Shown here one piece after another: positions 1 to 7,071 of a stretch of DNA of 15,521 nt. The DNA is from an uncultured bacterium. Lineage in GTDB: Bacteria; Bacillota; Clostridia; Lachnospirales; Anaerotignaceae. The position numbers were made by a program, and so were the translations under genes. The stretch is taken from assembly GCA_905214825.1 (NCBI GenBank), contig CAJMNV010000033.1, positions 1 through 15,521 on the forward strand, given 5' to 3'. The notes below the pieces were generated by a model, which was given only the letters and a program-made list of their open reading frames with translations, had not been told where the DNA came from and made no database searches. The stretch's first letter is position 1, and the number at the start of each line of letters is the position of its first letter.

Positions 1-68
1 CCTTACTAAACACTGCCTCTACTGCATTGCATATTTTCTAATTTTTTATCAATCTCATGCAAATGAAA
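1..68. other. Left edge, no gene seen
   Basis: This is the AT-rich stretch downstream of the flgN-like stop codon. Neither strand has an open frame with a credible start and ribosome binding site, and I see no hairpin. In many Firmicutes flgK follows flgM-flgN, so the next flagellar gene probably begins just outside the window; that is inference only. Confidence 0.4.
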
Positions 69-407
69 TTACAACGCACTTCTTGCATTCCTTTCTACTT
101 CTTTATATTTCTTCAAATTTGTTTGCATCTGTTGAAACAAGCTTTCCAAGGGTATTTTTTGGTCTTCTGGCAAATCTTCTATTACTTCCCGAAATGTTGC
201 ATCTTCTTTTCCAAAAGTTTGTAATACTTTTTCTCTTTTTTTATCCAAACCTTTTAATTTCAACAACAATACTTGTTCTTCTTTCATACAATCTTCCACA
301 GATACCACATTATTTTTCAATGTTGCCTCATATTTTCTTTGTTCCACATCTGTAACTTCCAGCAAACAATGATTGGTTTCTTGTAATATGGTCATCAATT
401 CTTCCAC
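69..407 (-). CDS. flgN: FlgN-like flagellar export chaperone
   Basis: This 112-residue acidic, helical protein is probably the FlgN-type cytoplasmic chaperone, which in other bacteria delivers the hook-filament junction proteins FlgK and FlgL to the flagellar export gate. The call rests on size, predicted all-helical composition with heptad-like Leu/Lys/Glu spacing across most of the length, and position directly after the flgM-like gene, where flgN usually lies. No strict sequence signature is visible. It starts with GTG, preceded by a GGGAGG ribosome binding site about 10 nt upstream; an in-frame ATG four codons later lacks such a site. The gap to the flgM-like stop codon is only 22 nt, so the two are probably cotranscribed. 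A generic coiled-coil protein cannot be excluded from sequence alone. Confidence 0.7.
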   Translation of the reverse strand: MEELMTILQETNHCLLEVTDVEQRKYEATLKNNVVSVEDCMKEEQVLLLKLKGLDKKREKVLQTFGKEDATFREVIEDLPEDQKIPLESLFQQMQTNLKKYKEVERNARSAL

Positions 408-429
408 AAAAGTTCAATCCTCCCTTGGG

Positions 430-726
430 TCAATACAATATTCTTCTTGCCACTTCATCTAATGCCAATGAATATGTTCCATTCTCTACTTGTAATTTCA
501 GTTCTTCCAAGTCTTTTGTTGACTTTGGTTGATAAACTTCTTTTTTCAATTTTGCTGCCAATTCTTTAACAAATTGATTTTCACTCATTGTGTTTTCTTG
601 ATGTATTAAAATTTCATCAAAATTTTTTGCATTTTTTGTTTGATTGATTTCTGGGCTATTTTCTATATTTGTTGTTCTTTGTTGTACATTATAAAGCAAT
701 GATTGCATATTTGGGAAAATTTTCAT
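430..726 (-). CDS. flgM: FlgM-like anti-sigma-28 factor
   Basis: This 98-residue protein probably binds and inhibits sigma-28 (SigD) until the hook-basal body is finished and FlgM is exported. The C-terminal third is diagnostic: a helix around residues 65-80 rich in Asp/Glu/Leu/Lys is followed by an ENGTY-S-ALDEVARRIL segment, which matches the FlgM pattern of a G-x-Y turn and a final helix ending in A-x-x-(I/L)L. The N-terminal half is polar and low in complexity, as expected for a disordered, exported protein. I chose the ATG at 726 because AGGAGG lies 7 nt upstream; an ATG 11 codons earlier has no such site. The gene follows the ftsE-like gene by 138 nt of AT-rich DNA that holds a possible SigD -10 element, and it precedes flgN in an apparent operon. 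Confidence 0.75.
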   Translation of the reverse strand: MKIFPNMQSLLYNVQQRTTNIENSPEINQTKNAKNFDEILIHQENTMSENQFVKELAAKLKKEVYQPKSTKDLEELKLQVENGTYSLALDEVARRILY

Positions 727-733
727 GAACTTT

Positions 734-739
734 CCTCCT
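734..739 (-). promoter_or_regulatory. Ribosome binding site fixing the flgM start
   Basis: AGGAGG on the minus strand, 7 nt before the ATG at 726. It argues for the 98-residue product rather than the 109-residue version that starts upstream. Confidence 0.8.
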
Positions 740-770
740 CTCTCATGCTCAAGAAACACATTCTATATAT

Positions 771-778
771 ATATCGTC
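771..778 (-). promoter_or_regulatory. Possible SigD (sigma-28) -10 element before flgM
   Basis: The minus strand reads GACGATAT, one base from the sigma-28 -10 consensus GCCGATAT. No good TAAA -35 box lies 14-16 nt upstream (TATG is the best there), so this is only a candidate. flgM is under sigma-28 control in many bacteria, which makes the site plausible. Confidence 0.3.
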
Positions 779-864
779 ATATTTTAGCCAAATCATAACA
801 TGAAAACAAAAATTTCATGATTAAAAATTTAATTATTTTTCTCATAATTGTAATCAGCAAAATT

Positions 865-1557
865 TTATATTAAATATCCATATTTTGCATTTTTTGCATC
901 TCCCAATAAACGTCCTTCAAATAATGTCACCACACGTTTTTTCATCAAATTGACAAGTTGTTTATCGTGTGTTGCCATAATCACTGTAACACCTCTTCGA
1001 TTGATTTCATTTAACAAACCAATCATATCCCAAGCTGTATCTGGATCTAATCCAGCAGTTGGTTCATCTGCAATCAACAGACTTGGGTTATTGACAATCG
1101 CCCTTGCCAATGCAATTCTGGAACTTTCTCCACCTGAAAGCACGGATGCTTTCAACGCCGCCTTATTTCTCATACCTACAATCCCCAATGCTGCATGAAT
1201 CGCCTGTTCCCGATATGCTTTTGGTTGTCCCGTTGCCAAAAGTGCCAACTCAATATTCTCTGCAACACTTTTGTCATGTGACAACAGTGGTCTTTCTTTT
1301 ACAATACCAATTTTTCTTCTAAAAAATGGTATTTGCTTTTGTGGCATATTGGTAATATCTTCTGATGCAATCAAAATTTTTCCCATTGTCGGCTCTAATT
1401 CTTTTGTCAATAATTGTAACATTGTACTTTTTCCAGAGCCGGTTTGTCCAACCAAAAACACGAATTCGCCTGCGTTGACCTTCAATGTCACATTGTCCAA
1501 TCCTTTGACACCATTTTCATAAACTTTGCTAACCTGTTCTAATGTGATGGAAAACAT
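865..1557 (-). CDS. FtsE-like ABC ATPase without an FtsX partner
   Basis: This 230-residue ABC ATP-binding subunit resembles FtsE, which with the membrane protein FtsX activates peptidoglycan hydrolases at the cell envelope. Walker A is GQTGSGKST (residues 37-45), the signature is LSGGE (140-144), Walker B is LLIADE (160-165) with the catalytic Glu present, and the switch histidine is H197. The N-terminal V-S-K-V-Y-x-N-G-V-K-x-L-D-N-V block and the N-R-R-G-x-T-V-I-M-A-T-H block are FtsE-like. Two differences stand out: the Q-loop position appears to be Glu88 instead of Gln, and the residues after the signature are SSRI rather than QQRV. No ftsX or other permease gene follows; flgM comes next. 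A terminator upstream (1606-1638) suggests its own promoter, for which GATAAT about 30 nt before the ATG is a weak -10 candidate. The start has an AGGAGA ribosome binding site. It could be a second FtsE copy or an FtsE adapted to another partner. Confidence 0.75.
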   Translation of the reverse strand: MFSITLEQVSKVYENGVKGLDNVTLKVNAGEFVFLVGQTGSGKSTMLQLLTKELEPTMGKILIASEDITNMPQKQIPFFRRKIGIVKERPLLSHDKSVAENIELALLATGQPKAYREQAIHAALGIVGMRNKAALKASVLSGGESSRIALARAIVNNPSLLIADEPTAGLDPDTAWDMIGLLNEINRRGVTVIMATHDKQLVNLMKKRVVTLFEGRLLGDAKNAKYGYLI

Positions 1558-1605
1558 AACTTTCTCCTATTCTGTTTTTTCTTATTATCCCCATCAAAAT
1601 ACAAA

Positions 1606-1638
1606 ACAAAATGACCATTTTGCAAATGGCCATTTCGT
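1606..1638 (-). terminator. Terminator after the fliD-fliS-fliT-like operon
   Basis: On the minus strand a 15-bp stem (two G-U pairs, no mismatch) closes a 3-nt loop and is followed by TTTTGTATTTT. It lies between the fliT-like stop codon and the ftsE-like start. Read on the plus strand the same stem has two A-C mismatches, so the minus-strand direction is favoured. Confidence 0.75.
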
Positions 1639-1673
1639 TTTTTCTATACACATCAAAAACGCATTTCATTCAT

Positions 1674-2066
1674 TTATTTTTGTTGTGCATAATATGAATG
1701 CTCTCCTGCAACTCTCATATTCATGCGATGGTCAATTTCTCTTGCCCTTTGCAATATATTTTGGCTGCGTTCTTTTAGTTCACAAATACGTTTGATTTCT
1801 TTATCATCATCGGTATATAATCTACATTCGATTGCTGTTTGATGTACTTGTGGCAAACCACAAATCCTATATGCAATGTCTTCATTCATGACAGAAATTT
1901 CGTCCATTTCCTGCCCACGCATTTGTATCAGCATATCTGCACTTTCTCTGTCATTACGCTTCCATGCATCATCTAAATCTTGTGTCAAACGCAGTACCTC
2001 TGCAAGCCTTGTATATCTTTTTTGCATTTGCAATATAATCATTTCCAACTGATTTTCAGACTGCAT
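1674..2066 (-). CDS. Probable FliT-like flagellar chaperone
   Basis: This 130-residue protein has no clear catalytic motif. It is predicted to be almost entirely helical, with charged, Met- and Arg-rich helices and no signal peptide or membrane segment. It sits 13 nt after fliS in a fliD-fliS-x order, the usual place for fliT, a cytoplasmic chaperone of the cap protein FliD. The size fits FliT and other small export chaperones. The start is ATG with GAGGTG as ribosome binding site. The assignment is mainly by position: FliT sequences diverge strongly, so I leave the symbol empty. A terminator follows the stop codon, so this is the last gene of the fliD operon. Confidence 0.5.
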   Translation of the reverse strand: MQSENQLEMIILQMQKRYTRLAEVLRLTQDLDDAWKRNDRESADMLIQMRGQEMDEISVMNEDIAYRICGLPQVHQTAIECRLYTDDDKEIKRICELKERSQNILQRAREIDHRMNMRVAGEHSYYAQQK

Positions 2067-2079
2067 ATTTGCACCTCAA

Positions 2080-2478
2080 TTATAAATCATTTCCTACTTT
2101 TTTCCGTTGATTTGCTTGTAACTTATCCGCCTCTTTGAATGAATCACGCAATTCCACAATCATTGGTTTGATATCTTCAATGATTTCTTTTTTTCTACCA
2201 GCACGCAGTCTACTCAATTCATACAAAAAATAATCATACATACGATACAAATCTTGACTGATGGGATATTTTCTGTCCAAAACCGCAGATAAATATTTAA
2301 TGATTTTCTCCACACGATCCACCGCATCTTCAAATGCCTCGTAATTGTTTTTGTCCAATTCATATCCTGCAATCATCAATCGCTTAATACATTCATCATA
2401 AAGCAATATCAGCATTTCGCTATTTGTCATTGTAGAAACGGATTGTTGTTTATACTGCTGATATCCTCTGTTTTTCAT
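2080..2478 (-). CDS. fliS: Flagellin export chaperone FliS
   Basis: FliS binds the C-terminal end of flagellin in the cytoplasm, prevents its polymerisation and delivers it to the flagellar secretion gate. The 132-residue protein shows the family pattern: an N-terminal Y-x-x-Y-K-x-x-S-V segment, then T-N-S-E-M-L-I-L-L-Y-D-x-x-I-K-R-L (about residues 18-34), and an amphipathic helix with D-R-V-E-K-I-I near the middle. Length and all-helical character match FliS. It lies 33 nt after fliD and 13 nt before the fliT-like gene, a standard fliD-fliS-fliT order. The start is ATG; the nearest purine-rich site (AAAGGA) is about 13 nt away, a rather long spacing, so translation may partly depend on the upstream gene. 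Confidence 0.9.
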   Translation of the reverse strand: MKNRGYQQYKQQSVSTMTNSEMLILLYDECIKRLMIAGYELDKNNYEAFEDAVDRVEKIIKYLSAVLDRKYPISQDLYRMYDYFLYELSRLRAGRKKEIIEDIKPMIVELRDSFKEADKLQANQRKKVGNDL

Positions 2479-2511
2479 AAAATATTACCAATCCTTTCCA
2501 TTGCGTTGGTT

Positions 2512-5094
2512 TTATTGCCCCATAAATTGTTGTGCCATCCACATACTTTGGCTGTTCATCTGAGAAATAAACATTTCCATAGATGTAAACTGTCTGTAAT
2601 AACGTTCTGTTTCCGCTTTCATTTTTCTTTCCAATTCTTTTACAGTTTTGTCAATTTTGTTGACTTGATTTTGCAATTCATTTTTCATGATAGATGCAGA
2701 ACTTTCGGTTGCTCCTGCTTTTTCCACGAAAACACCTTTTTTCGCCCCTGATGTTTTTGCATACATGTCAAATGTGTTCTTCATTTGTGTCATGATACCA
2801 CCCTCTGTCATTTTGGGTTTTCCGTTTGCATCAAACACTTGATTGCCTTTGTCATCATATACATATGTTTTTTGTGCTGTAAACAATTCTTTTACTTTTT
2901 CGTTGTTTTCTTCCAATGCAGATTTGAATTTTTGTTCATCAAATGAAATTTTACCATGGTCTTCATAATTGGAAGAAATGGTAATACCCATATCTGACAA
3001 TTCTTTCATTTTTTCAGCACTGCCAGAGAATATAAAACGAATACTGTTTGTGAAAGAACGCAGTTCATTGCTGTTAAACAGTGTACCTTTTTTTGCTTTT
3101 TCTTCCCAAGCTTTGATTTGGTCTTCTGTCATTTCTTTTCTTTGTTCATCTGTCAAAGGTTTGTAATCTCTTTCTCGTTTTTCACCAACTTTATCATTGG
3201 AGAATTTGATAATTTCATTAAATGCTTCAATCATTTCTTTCATTGCTTTTGTTACTTTTTCGGAGTCTACTTTTGCAGTAAAAGAAACGCTTGCATCAGG
3301 GTCAAGTTCATTTGCTTGTATCCCATCTGTAGTATTTGCATCTTTTTTGACACCAAATGTATTTTTAACTGTCACATTCAGACCATCTAAATTAAAGCTG
3401 TTGCTAGAGCCTTTGATTTGTATTGGGTCTGCACCGCCCTTGCCGTCATAATCCACCCAAATGATAGCATCTTGCCCTTGTGAGATGTTATACTTGTTAT
3501 TTCCAGCAACACCTGTATTATTAGAATCAATTTCACCAAAAATCTTTGTACCAATATTTTCTTCTTTGCCGCCTGTTTTTCCAATAGAAATCGTACCTGT
3601 TTCCCCAGGGTCTTTTGATGTAATGGTAAATTTGTCTGCTGTTTCGTTATAGCTGATTGTCATTTTTGCTTCACTGTTTTCATTGACTGCATTGATAATT
3701 TCTGCCAATGTTGTGTTTTCATCAAACGCTTTGCCAGATGTTGTTTTATTGATAACAATTTCTCTGTCACCTCTTTTGATGACAATCCCCTCTTGCATGA
3801 GTTTTTTCAATTCCTCATCACTCATATCTTTATCAAAGCCTTTCAGACCAGCATCTTTCAAAGATGAACTCAAATTCAAACGGTTTGATTCACCAGATTT
3901 TAAGCCCAAACCTTGCAATACATCACCATGTCCACCAGTCACTCTCAGTACATCAGTACCCTCTTTTGTTTTGAATGCCATTTTGCTTGTTTTTTCATCA
4001 AAATTTACCGTTACTCTTCCTGTACCAAAAGCATCGTCCATTTTATTTTGAAGATATTGTGTCATGGCTTCTTTGTTTACTTTATACTTTCCTTCTCCGC
4101 CTTCAAAAATCTTAACTTTTTCTGTTTTTCCATCTTTTGTTTTTATGGTTACTTGGGTATCTTTATCAGGCATTTTGATTTGCACAGAATTACCATTGTA
4201 GCTGAATGTAATGCTTTTGCCAGCCCCCATCAATGCATCTGCCAATGATTTTTCTTTTGTCATACTTTCAATTGCACTTGCTGTAACCTCTTTACTGCCT
4301 GTTAATGGACTTCCAGCCTCTATCATTGTACCTGCGTTCATACCCATAACACCCAACAAATCGGTAGTACCAGCCGAAAGAATTAAGGTGTTTCCGGTAC
4401 TATCTTTATCATTATATTTTAATGTCAGTTTATTACCATCTAAACCAAATTCAACCACATCGCTGAGTTTTTTATCTTTGCCAACTGCTATCTCTTTCAT
4501 TGCATCATTTAATGCATCTTTCAAACTAGATGCATTGGTGATATTTTTGTGTGCATCTTCCGGCAATTTGATTGTATAATCTTGGCTGCCGTATTTGATT
4601 GTCAAAGATGCACCATTGAGCGTGCTATTTACAACACTATCTTTGATTGCATCTGATGACATAGTTTGGTCAGAAACACTATCTTTTGAAACCACAGTTT
4701 CATTTTTTGCCATTTGTTGTACAGCAGAAATAATCAAATTTTCGATATTTGGTGATGTACCAGAAATATCTAAATATTTGCTGTTGTCACCTATTGTAGT
4801 TATCAAAGATTTGTCATAAAAAGATGGACTCAACAAATTGCTGTCTTTGTTTACATAAGATGTAAATTTGTCTTGGAAGCCAAGCATTTTAGATGTCAAT
4901 GTTCTATAATCGTCCATCATCCATTGCAACCATTGTTTATCTTGTTTTTGTTTTGCAATTTTTGTTTTTGTTGCAAGTGTCATGCCCTCGATCATAGATT
5001 CTGTATCTAAACCACTGGCAAGACCTGTAATTCTTTTATTACTTCCATAAACAGCACTACTTGTGCTTCCACTTAAGCTTCCGATTGATGCCAT
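2512..5094 (-). CDS. fliD: Flagellar filament cap protein FliD (HAP2)
   Basis: FliD forms the cap at the tip of the flagellar filament and guides folding of exported flagellin. The 860-residue protein has the FliD N-terminal domain (residues about 20-115), including the hallmark I-T-G-L-A-S-G-L-D-T-E-S-M-I, and a FliD C-terminal domain in roughly the last 250 residues. That domain carries the F-x-G-S-A-E-K-M-K-x-L-x-D-M-G-I-x-I block and a terminal coiled coil ending near a Met/Gln-rich tail. The 500-residue middle part is Thr/Lys/Gly-rich with repeated beta-type segments and is surface-exposed in the family, which explains a length well above the roughly 450-500 residues of many FliDs. There is no signal peptide, as expected for flagellar export. 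The start is ATG with AAAGGAG 8-9 nt upstream. Overlapping candidate sigma-A and SigD promoters lie in the gap to the divergent parA gene. Confidence 0.95.
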   Translation of the reverse strand: MASIGSLSGSTSSAVYGSNKRITGLASGLDTESMIEGMTLATKTKIAKQKQDKQWLQWMMDDYRTLTSKMLGFQDKFTSYVNKDSNLLSPSFYDKSLITTIGDNSKYLDISGTSPNIENLIISAVQQMAKNETVVSKDSVSDQTMSSDAIKDSVVNSTLNGASLTIKYGSQDYTIKLPEDAHKNITNASSLKDALNDAMKEIAVGKDKKLSDVVEFGLDGNKLTLKYNDKDSTGNTLILSAGTTDLLGVMGMNAGTMIEAGSPLTGSKEVTASAIESMTKEKSLADALMGAGKSITFSYNGNSVQIKMPDKDTQVTIKTKDGKTEKVKIFEGGEGKYKVNKEAMTQYLQNKMDDAFGTGRVTVNFDEKTSKMAFKTKEGTDVLRVTGGHGDVLQGLGLKSGESNRLNLSSSLKDAGLKGFDKDMSDEELKKLMQEGIVIKRGDREIVINKTTSGKAFDENTTLAEIINAVNENSEAKMTISYNETADKFTITSKDPGETGTISIGKTGGKEENIGTKIFGEIDSNNTGVAGNNKYNISQGQDAIIWVDYDGKGGADPIQIKGSSNSFNLDGLNVTVKNTFGVKKDANTTDGIQANELDPDASVSFTAKVDSEKVTKAMKEMIEAFNEIIKFSNDKVGEKRERDYKPLTDEQRKEMTEDQIKAWEEKAKKGTLFNSNELRSFTNSIRFIFSGSAEKMKELSDMGITISSNYEDHGKISFDEQKFKSALEENNEKVKELFTAQKTYVYDDKGNQVFDANGKPKMTEGGIMTQMKNTFDMYAKTSGAKKGVFVEKAGATESSASIMKNELQNQVNKIDKTVKELERKMKAETERYYRQFTSMEMFISQMNSQSMWMAQQFMGQ

Positions 5095-5156
5095 ATCGAT
5101 CTCTCCTTTGTATTTTATATATTTTCACAAAAATGTTCGTTTTTCTCTATACTTAT

Positions 5157-5183
5157 CTATCGACATATAGTATACTTTTATTA
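5157..5183 (-). promoter_or_regulatory. Candidate SigD (sigma-28) promoter of fliD
   Basis: The minus strand reads TAAT, 15 nt, GTCGATAG, close to the SigD consensus TAAA-N15-GCCGATAT (9 of 12 positions). Transcription would start roughly 55 nt before the fliD ATG. Late flagellar genes such as fliD are usual SigD targets. Confidence 0.45.
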
Positions 5184-5196
5184 AGGCAAATTTCAA
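5169..5196 (-). promoter_or_regulatory. Candidate sigma-A promoter of fliD
   Basis: The minus strand has TTGAAA, 16 nt, TATACT. It overlaps the candidate SigD promoter and would start a few bases upstream of that start site. Two overlapping promoters would allow basal plus late-class transcription. Confidence 0.45.
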
Positions 5197-5227
5197 AATT
5201 TAATAAAAAACTCTGTTGTTTTATGTT

Positions 5228-5233
5228 AGGAGG
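5228..5233 (+). promoter_or_regulatory. Ribosome binding site fixing the parA TTG start
   Basis: AGGAGG, 7 nt before TTG at 5241. An in-frame ATG at 5223 overlaps this site and has nothing suitable upstream, so TTG is the better start. Confidence 0.8.
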
Positions 5234-5240
5234 AATTTTT

Positions 5241-6002
5241 TTGTCATATATTATCACATTAACCAATCAAAAAGGTGGTGTTGGTAAAACAACAACATCT
5301 ACTGCACTGATTAGTGGACTTACTGCACAAAATAAAAAGGTTTTGGGCGTAGACTTAGACCCACAAGGCAATCTTGGTTTCAGTTTGGGCATTGAAATTG
5401 AAGATTGTGCCACATTGTATGATGCATTCAAATACCAAACCCCTTTGCAAGAAATCATACAACATACACCTTATGGTGATATACTACCTTCCAATATATT
5501 ACTAAGCAGTGCGGAATTAGAATTCAATCGTCCGGGGCGTGAATTTTTATTAAAAAAAATGTTGGATACGGTTTCTGATGTTTATGATTACATCATCATA
5601 GACACACCACCTGCCCTCAATATACTCACAGTCAATGCCTATGTTGCATCACAAGGTTTAATCATTCCTATGATACCCGACATCTTGAGTCTTTTGGGTG
5701 TCAGCCAATTAAAAGAAACCATAGACTCTGTGAAAAACTTCTATAACCCCAATTTAAATGTTATGGGCATTATATTAACAAAATACAACGCTCGTTTGAA
5801 TTTGGCAAAAGAAGTGTTTGAAATGGCAGAAACTATGGCAGATTTATTAAATACAAAAGTATTTGAAAGCAGAATTCGAAATGGGGTTGCCATTGCCGAA
5901 GCCCCTGCACATGGTGAAAGCATATTTGATTATGCACCAAAATCAAATCCTGCATTGGATTATGCTGATTTTGTACAAGAAGTTATGCGTGTAAAACCAT
6001 AA
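5241..6002 (+). CDS. ParA/Soj-type ATPase
   Basis: This 253-residue member of the ParA/MinD group of deviant Walker ATPases switches, in the family, between ATP-dimer and monomer forms to segregate DNA or position protein complexes. The deviant Walker A is KGGVGKTT about 10 residues from the N terminus, followed by V-D-L-D-P-Q-G-N (Walker A') and I-I-I-D-T-P-P (Walker B). The C-terminal R-x-x-I-A-E-A-P-A-H-G-x-S-I-x-D-Y block is typical of Soj. It lacks the N-terminal DNA-binding extension of plasmid type Ia ParA and the C-terminal membrane helix of MinD, so it should bind DNA non-specifically through its surface. There is no parB next to it. Its partner is probably the ComFB-like protein encoded 18 nt downstream. 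Divergent orientation to fliD suggests a possible role in placing flagella or chemoreceptors; an orphan chromosomal Soj is the alternative. Confidence 0.9.
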   Translation: MSYIITLTNQKGGVGKTTTSTALISGLTAQNKKVLGVDLDPQGNLGFSLGIEIEDCATLYDAFKYQTPLQEIIQHTPYGDILPSNILLSSAELEFNRPGREFLLKKMLDTVSDVYDYIIIDTPPALNILTVNAYVASQGLIIPMIPDILSLLGVSQLKETIDSVKNFYNPNLNVMGIILTKYNARLNLAKEVFEMAETMADLLNTKVFESRIRNGVAIAEAPAHGESIFDYAPKSNPALDYADFVQEVMRVKP

Positions 6003-6020
6003 GAAAGGAGGTCATCTCTT

Positions 6021-6788
6021 ATGGCAAAAAAGAGTACAAAAACTGCTCATGTTTTAAATTTAATTTCAAAACCTACAGAAACAAAAGACAACACAACACA
6101 AGAACCGCAACAGCAAGAAACTGTTACCGCCTCCCCACCAATTTCTTCTCCTTTGCTTTCCAGTCTGAAAGAAACTGCAAAAAATGCGGCACTTTCAGAT
6201 AAAATCAAAGACAATTTGCTTGCGGAATTATTGGAAGAAGAAGCCTCTGTTTCTGAAAGCCAGCCAGAAAACAATATCACTGCCTCACCAGAGGCTATGA
6301 CTTCACCAGAAAACATTACTTCTGAAACAATGACACCCGTGCCAGAACCAGAAGAACCAAAAACCGAAAATTCATATTCTACCATACAAACCATACCAGA
6401 AGTAAAAGAAGAAATAACACCAACACCTCCCATAGACACGGTTGTACAACCATCTGCCCCAACGCTTGATATTGATACACCAGATTGTACTGTGGAACAA
6501 GCAGAAGATATATTTTATTTTGTCAATGTTTGTGAAATGTTAATAAAAGAAAAAGCAGTAGAATACTTAAAAAAATTCGATGTGTGTACTTGCAGTCGTT
6601 GTGTTGCTGACACCATCGCACTGACATTGTCCAATCTGACACCAAAATATATTGTGACAGATGAACCAGATGTCATTCCTTTTTTGAGTTATTATGACAG
6701 CAAATTCAATAACACCATTATGACAGAATTAACAAAATCCTGTTTATTGGTAGATGCAAACCCTAGGCATAAACCAAAAACGGATTAA
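6021..6788 (+). CDS. ComFB-domain protein with disordered linker, ParA partner candidate
   Basis: This 255-residue protein has three parts. Residues 1-18 are a basic tag, MAKKSTKTAHVLNLIS followed by KP. Residues about 19-154 are a Pro/Thr/Ser/Glu-rich, probably disordered linker. Residues about 155-255 resemble the late-competence ComFB family: a helix with V-N-V-C-E-M-L-I-x-E-K-A, then D-V-C-T-C-S-R-C-V-A-D-T-I-A-L-T-L-S-N-L and P-K-Y-I-V-T. The cysteines at 189, 191 and 194 fit the conserved Cys cluster of that family. ComFB-family proteins of cyanobacteria have been reported as c-di-GMP receptors; whether this one binds a nucleotide is unknown. AAAGGAGG lies 9 nt before the ATG, and the gene is 18 nt after parA, so they form an operon ending at the 6826-6865 terminator. 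The basic tag resembles the N-terminal ATPase-stimulating peptides of ParB-like proteins, which suggests it contacts the adjacent ParA. No signal peptide or membrane helix is visible. Confidence 0.75.
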   Translation: MAKKSTKTAHVLNLISKPTETKDNTTQEPQQQETVTASPPISSPLLSSLKETAKNAALSDKIKDNLLAELLEEEASVSESQPENNITASPEAMTSPENITSETMTPVPEPEEPKTENSYSTIQTIPEVKEEITPTPPIDTVVQPSAPTLDIDTPDCTVEQAEDIFYFVNVCEMLIKEKAVEYLKKFDVCTCSRCVADTIALTLSNLTPKYIVTDEPDVIPFLSYYDSKFNNTIMTELTKSCLLVDANPRHKPKTD

Positions 6789-6825
6789 ACAAAAATCAGC
6801 ATATATTTTTTCTTATCACAATATA

Positions 6826-6865
6826 ACAAAACGTATACTTTAATTTTTCAAAGTATACGTTTTGT
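6826..6865 (+). terminator. Terminator of the parA-comFB-like operon
   Basis: A perfect 16-bp inverted repeat (ACAAAACGTATACTTT and its complement) closes an 8-nt AATTTTTC loop and ends in TTTTGTTC. It lies 38 nt after the stop codon. The symmetry makes it usable from either strand. Confidence 0.8.
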
Positions 6866-6881
6866 TCAAATTTTACATAGC

Positions 6882-6986
6882 TTATCCCAATGGATTTCTG
6901 ATAATCCCCTTTTCCATTTTATCTGCATAGCCATTTAGCACGATATACACAATTGATTGCATATAATATAAAAATGACAATAACAT
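6882..6986 (-). pseudogene. Small ORF or 3' remnant of an unknown gene
   Basis: An open frame on the minus strand encodes about 34 residues from ATG. It has a hydrophobic first half, possibly one membrane segment, and then a charged end, N-G-Y-A-D-K-M-E-K-G-I-I-R-N-P-L-G. The last part reads like a real protein C terminus. I see no ribosome binding site before the ATG, and the open frame continues about 20 codons further upstream without a start before a stop codon, which suggests the tail of a deleted gene. I do not recognise the family. The merR promoter lies immediately upstream on the other strand. Confidence that it was ever coding is modest. Confidence 0.3.
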
Positions 6987-6996
6987 ATGGAAATAA

Positions 6997-7025
6997 TTGA
7001 AAAAAATAATCCTTTTTGCTATAAT
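6997..7025 (+). promoter_or_regulatory. Strong sigma-A promoter of the broken merR gene
   Basis: TTGAAA, exactly 17 nt, TATAAT. The spacing is normal, not the 19-20 nt typical of MerR-activated promoters. It lies about 45 nt before the probable start codon. Confidence 0.75.
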
Positions 7026-7071
7026 TATGACACATTCAAGTACTTAATAATCATAGAAAGAATTGGTTATT

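Noticed and set aside
3683..4579. Long plus-strand open frames opposite fliD
   Set aside because: They are antisense shadows of a well-supported fliD; they have no ribosome binding sites and a composition explained by the complementary codons.
5061..5240. Upstream extension of the parA frame, including ATG at 5223
   Set aside because: It overlaps the fliD start and promoter region and the AGGAGG ribosome binding site; TTG at 5241 has ideal spacing and gives the normal ParA N terminus.
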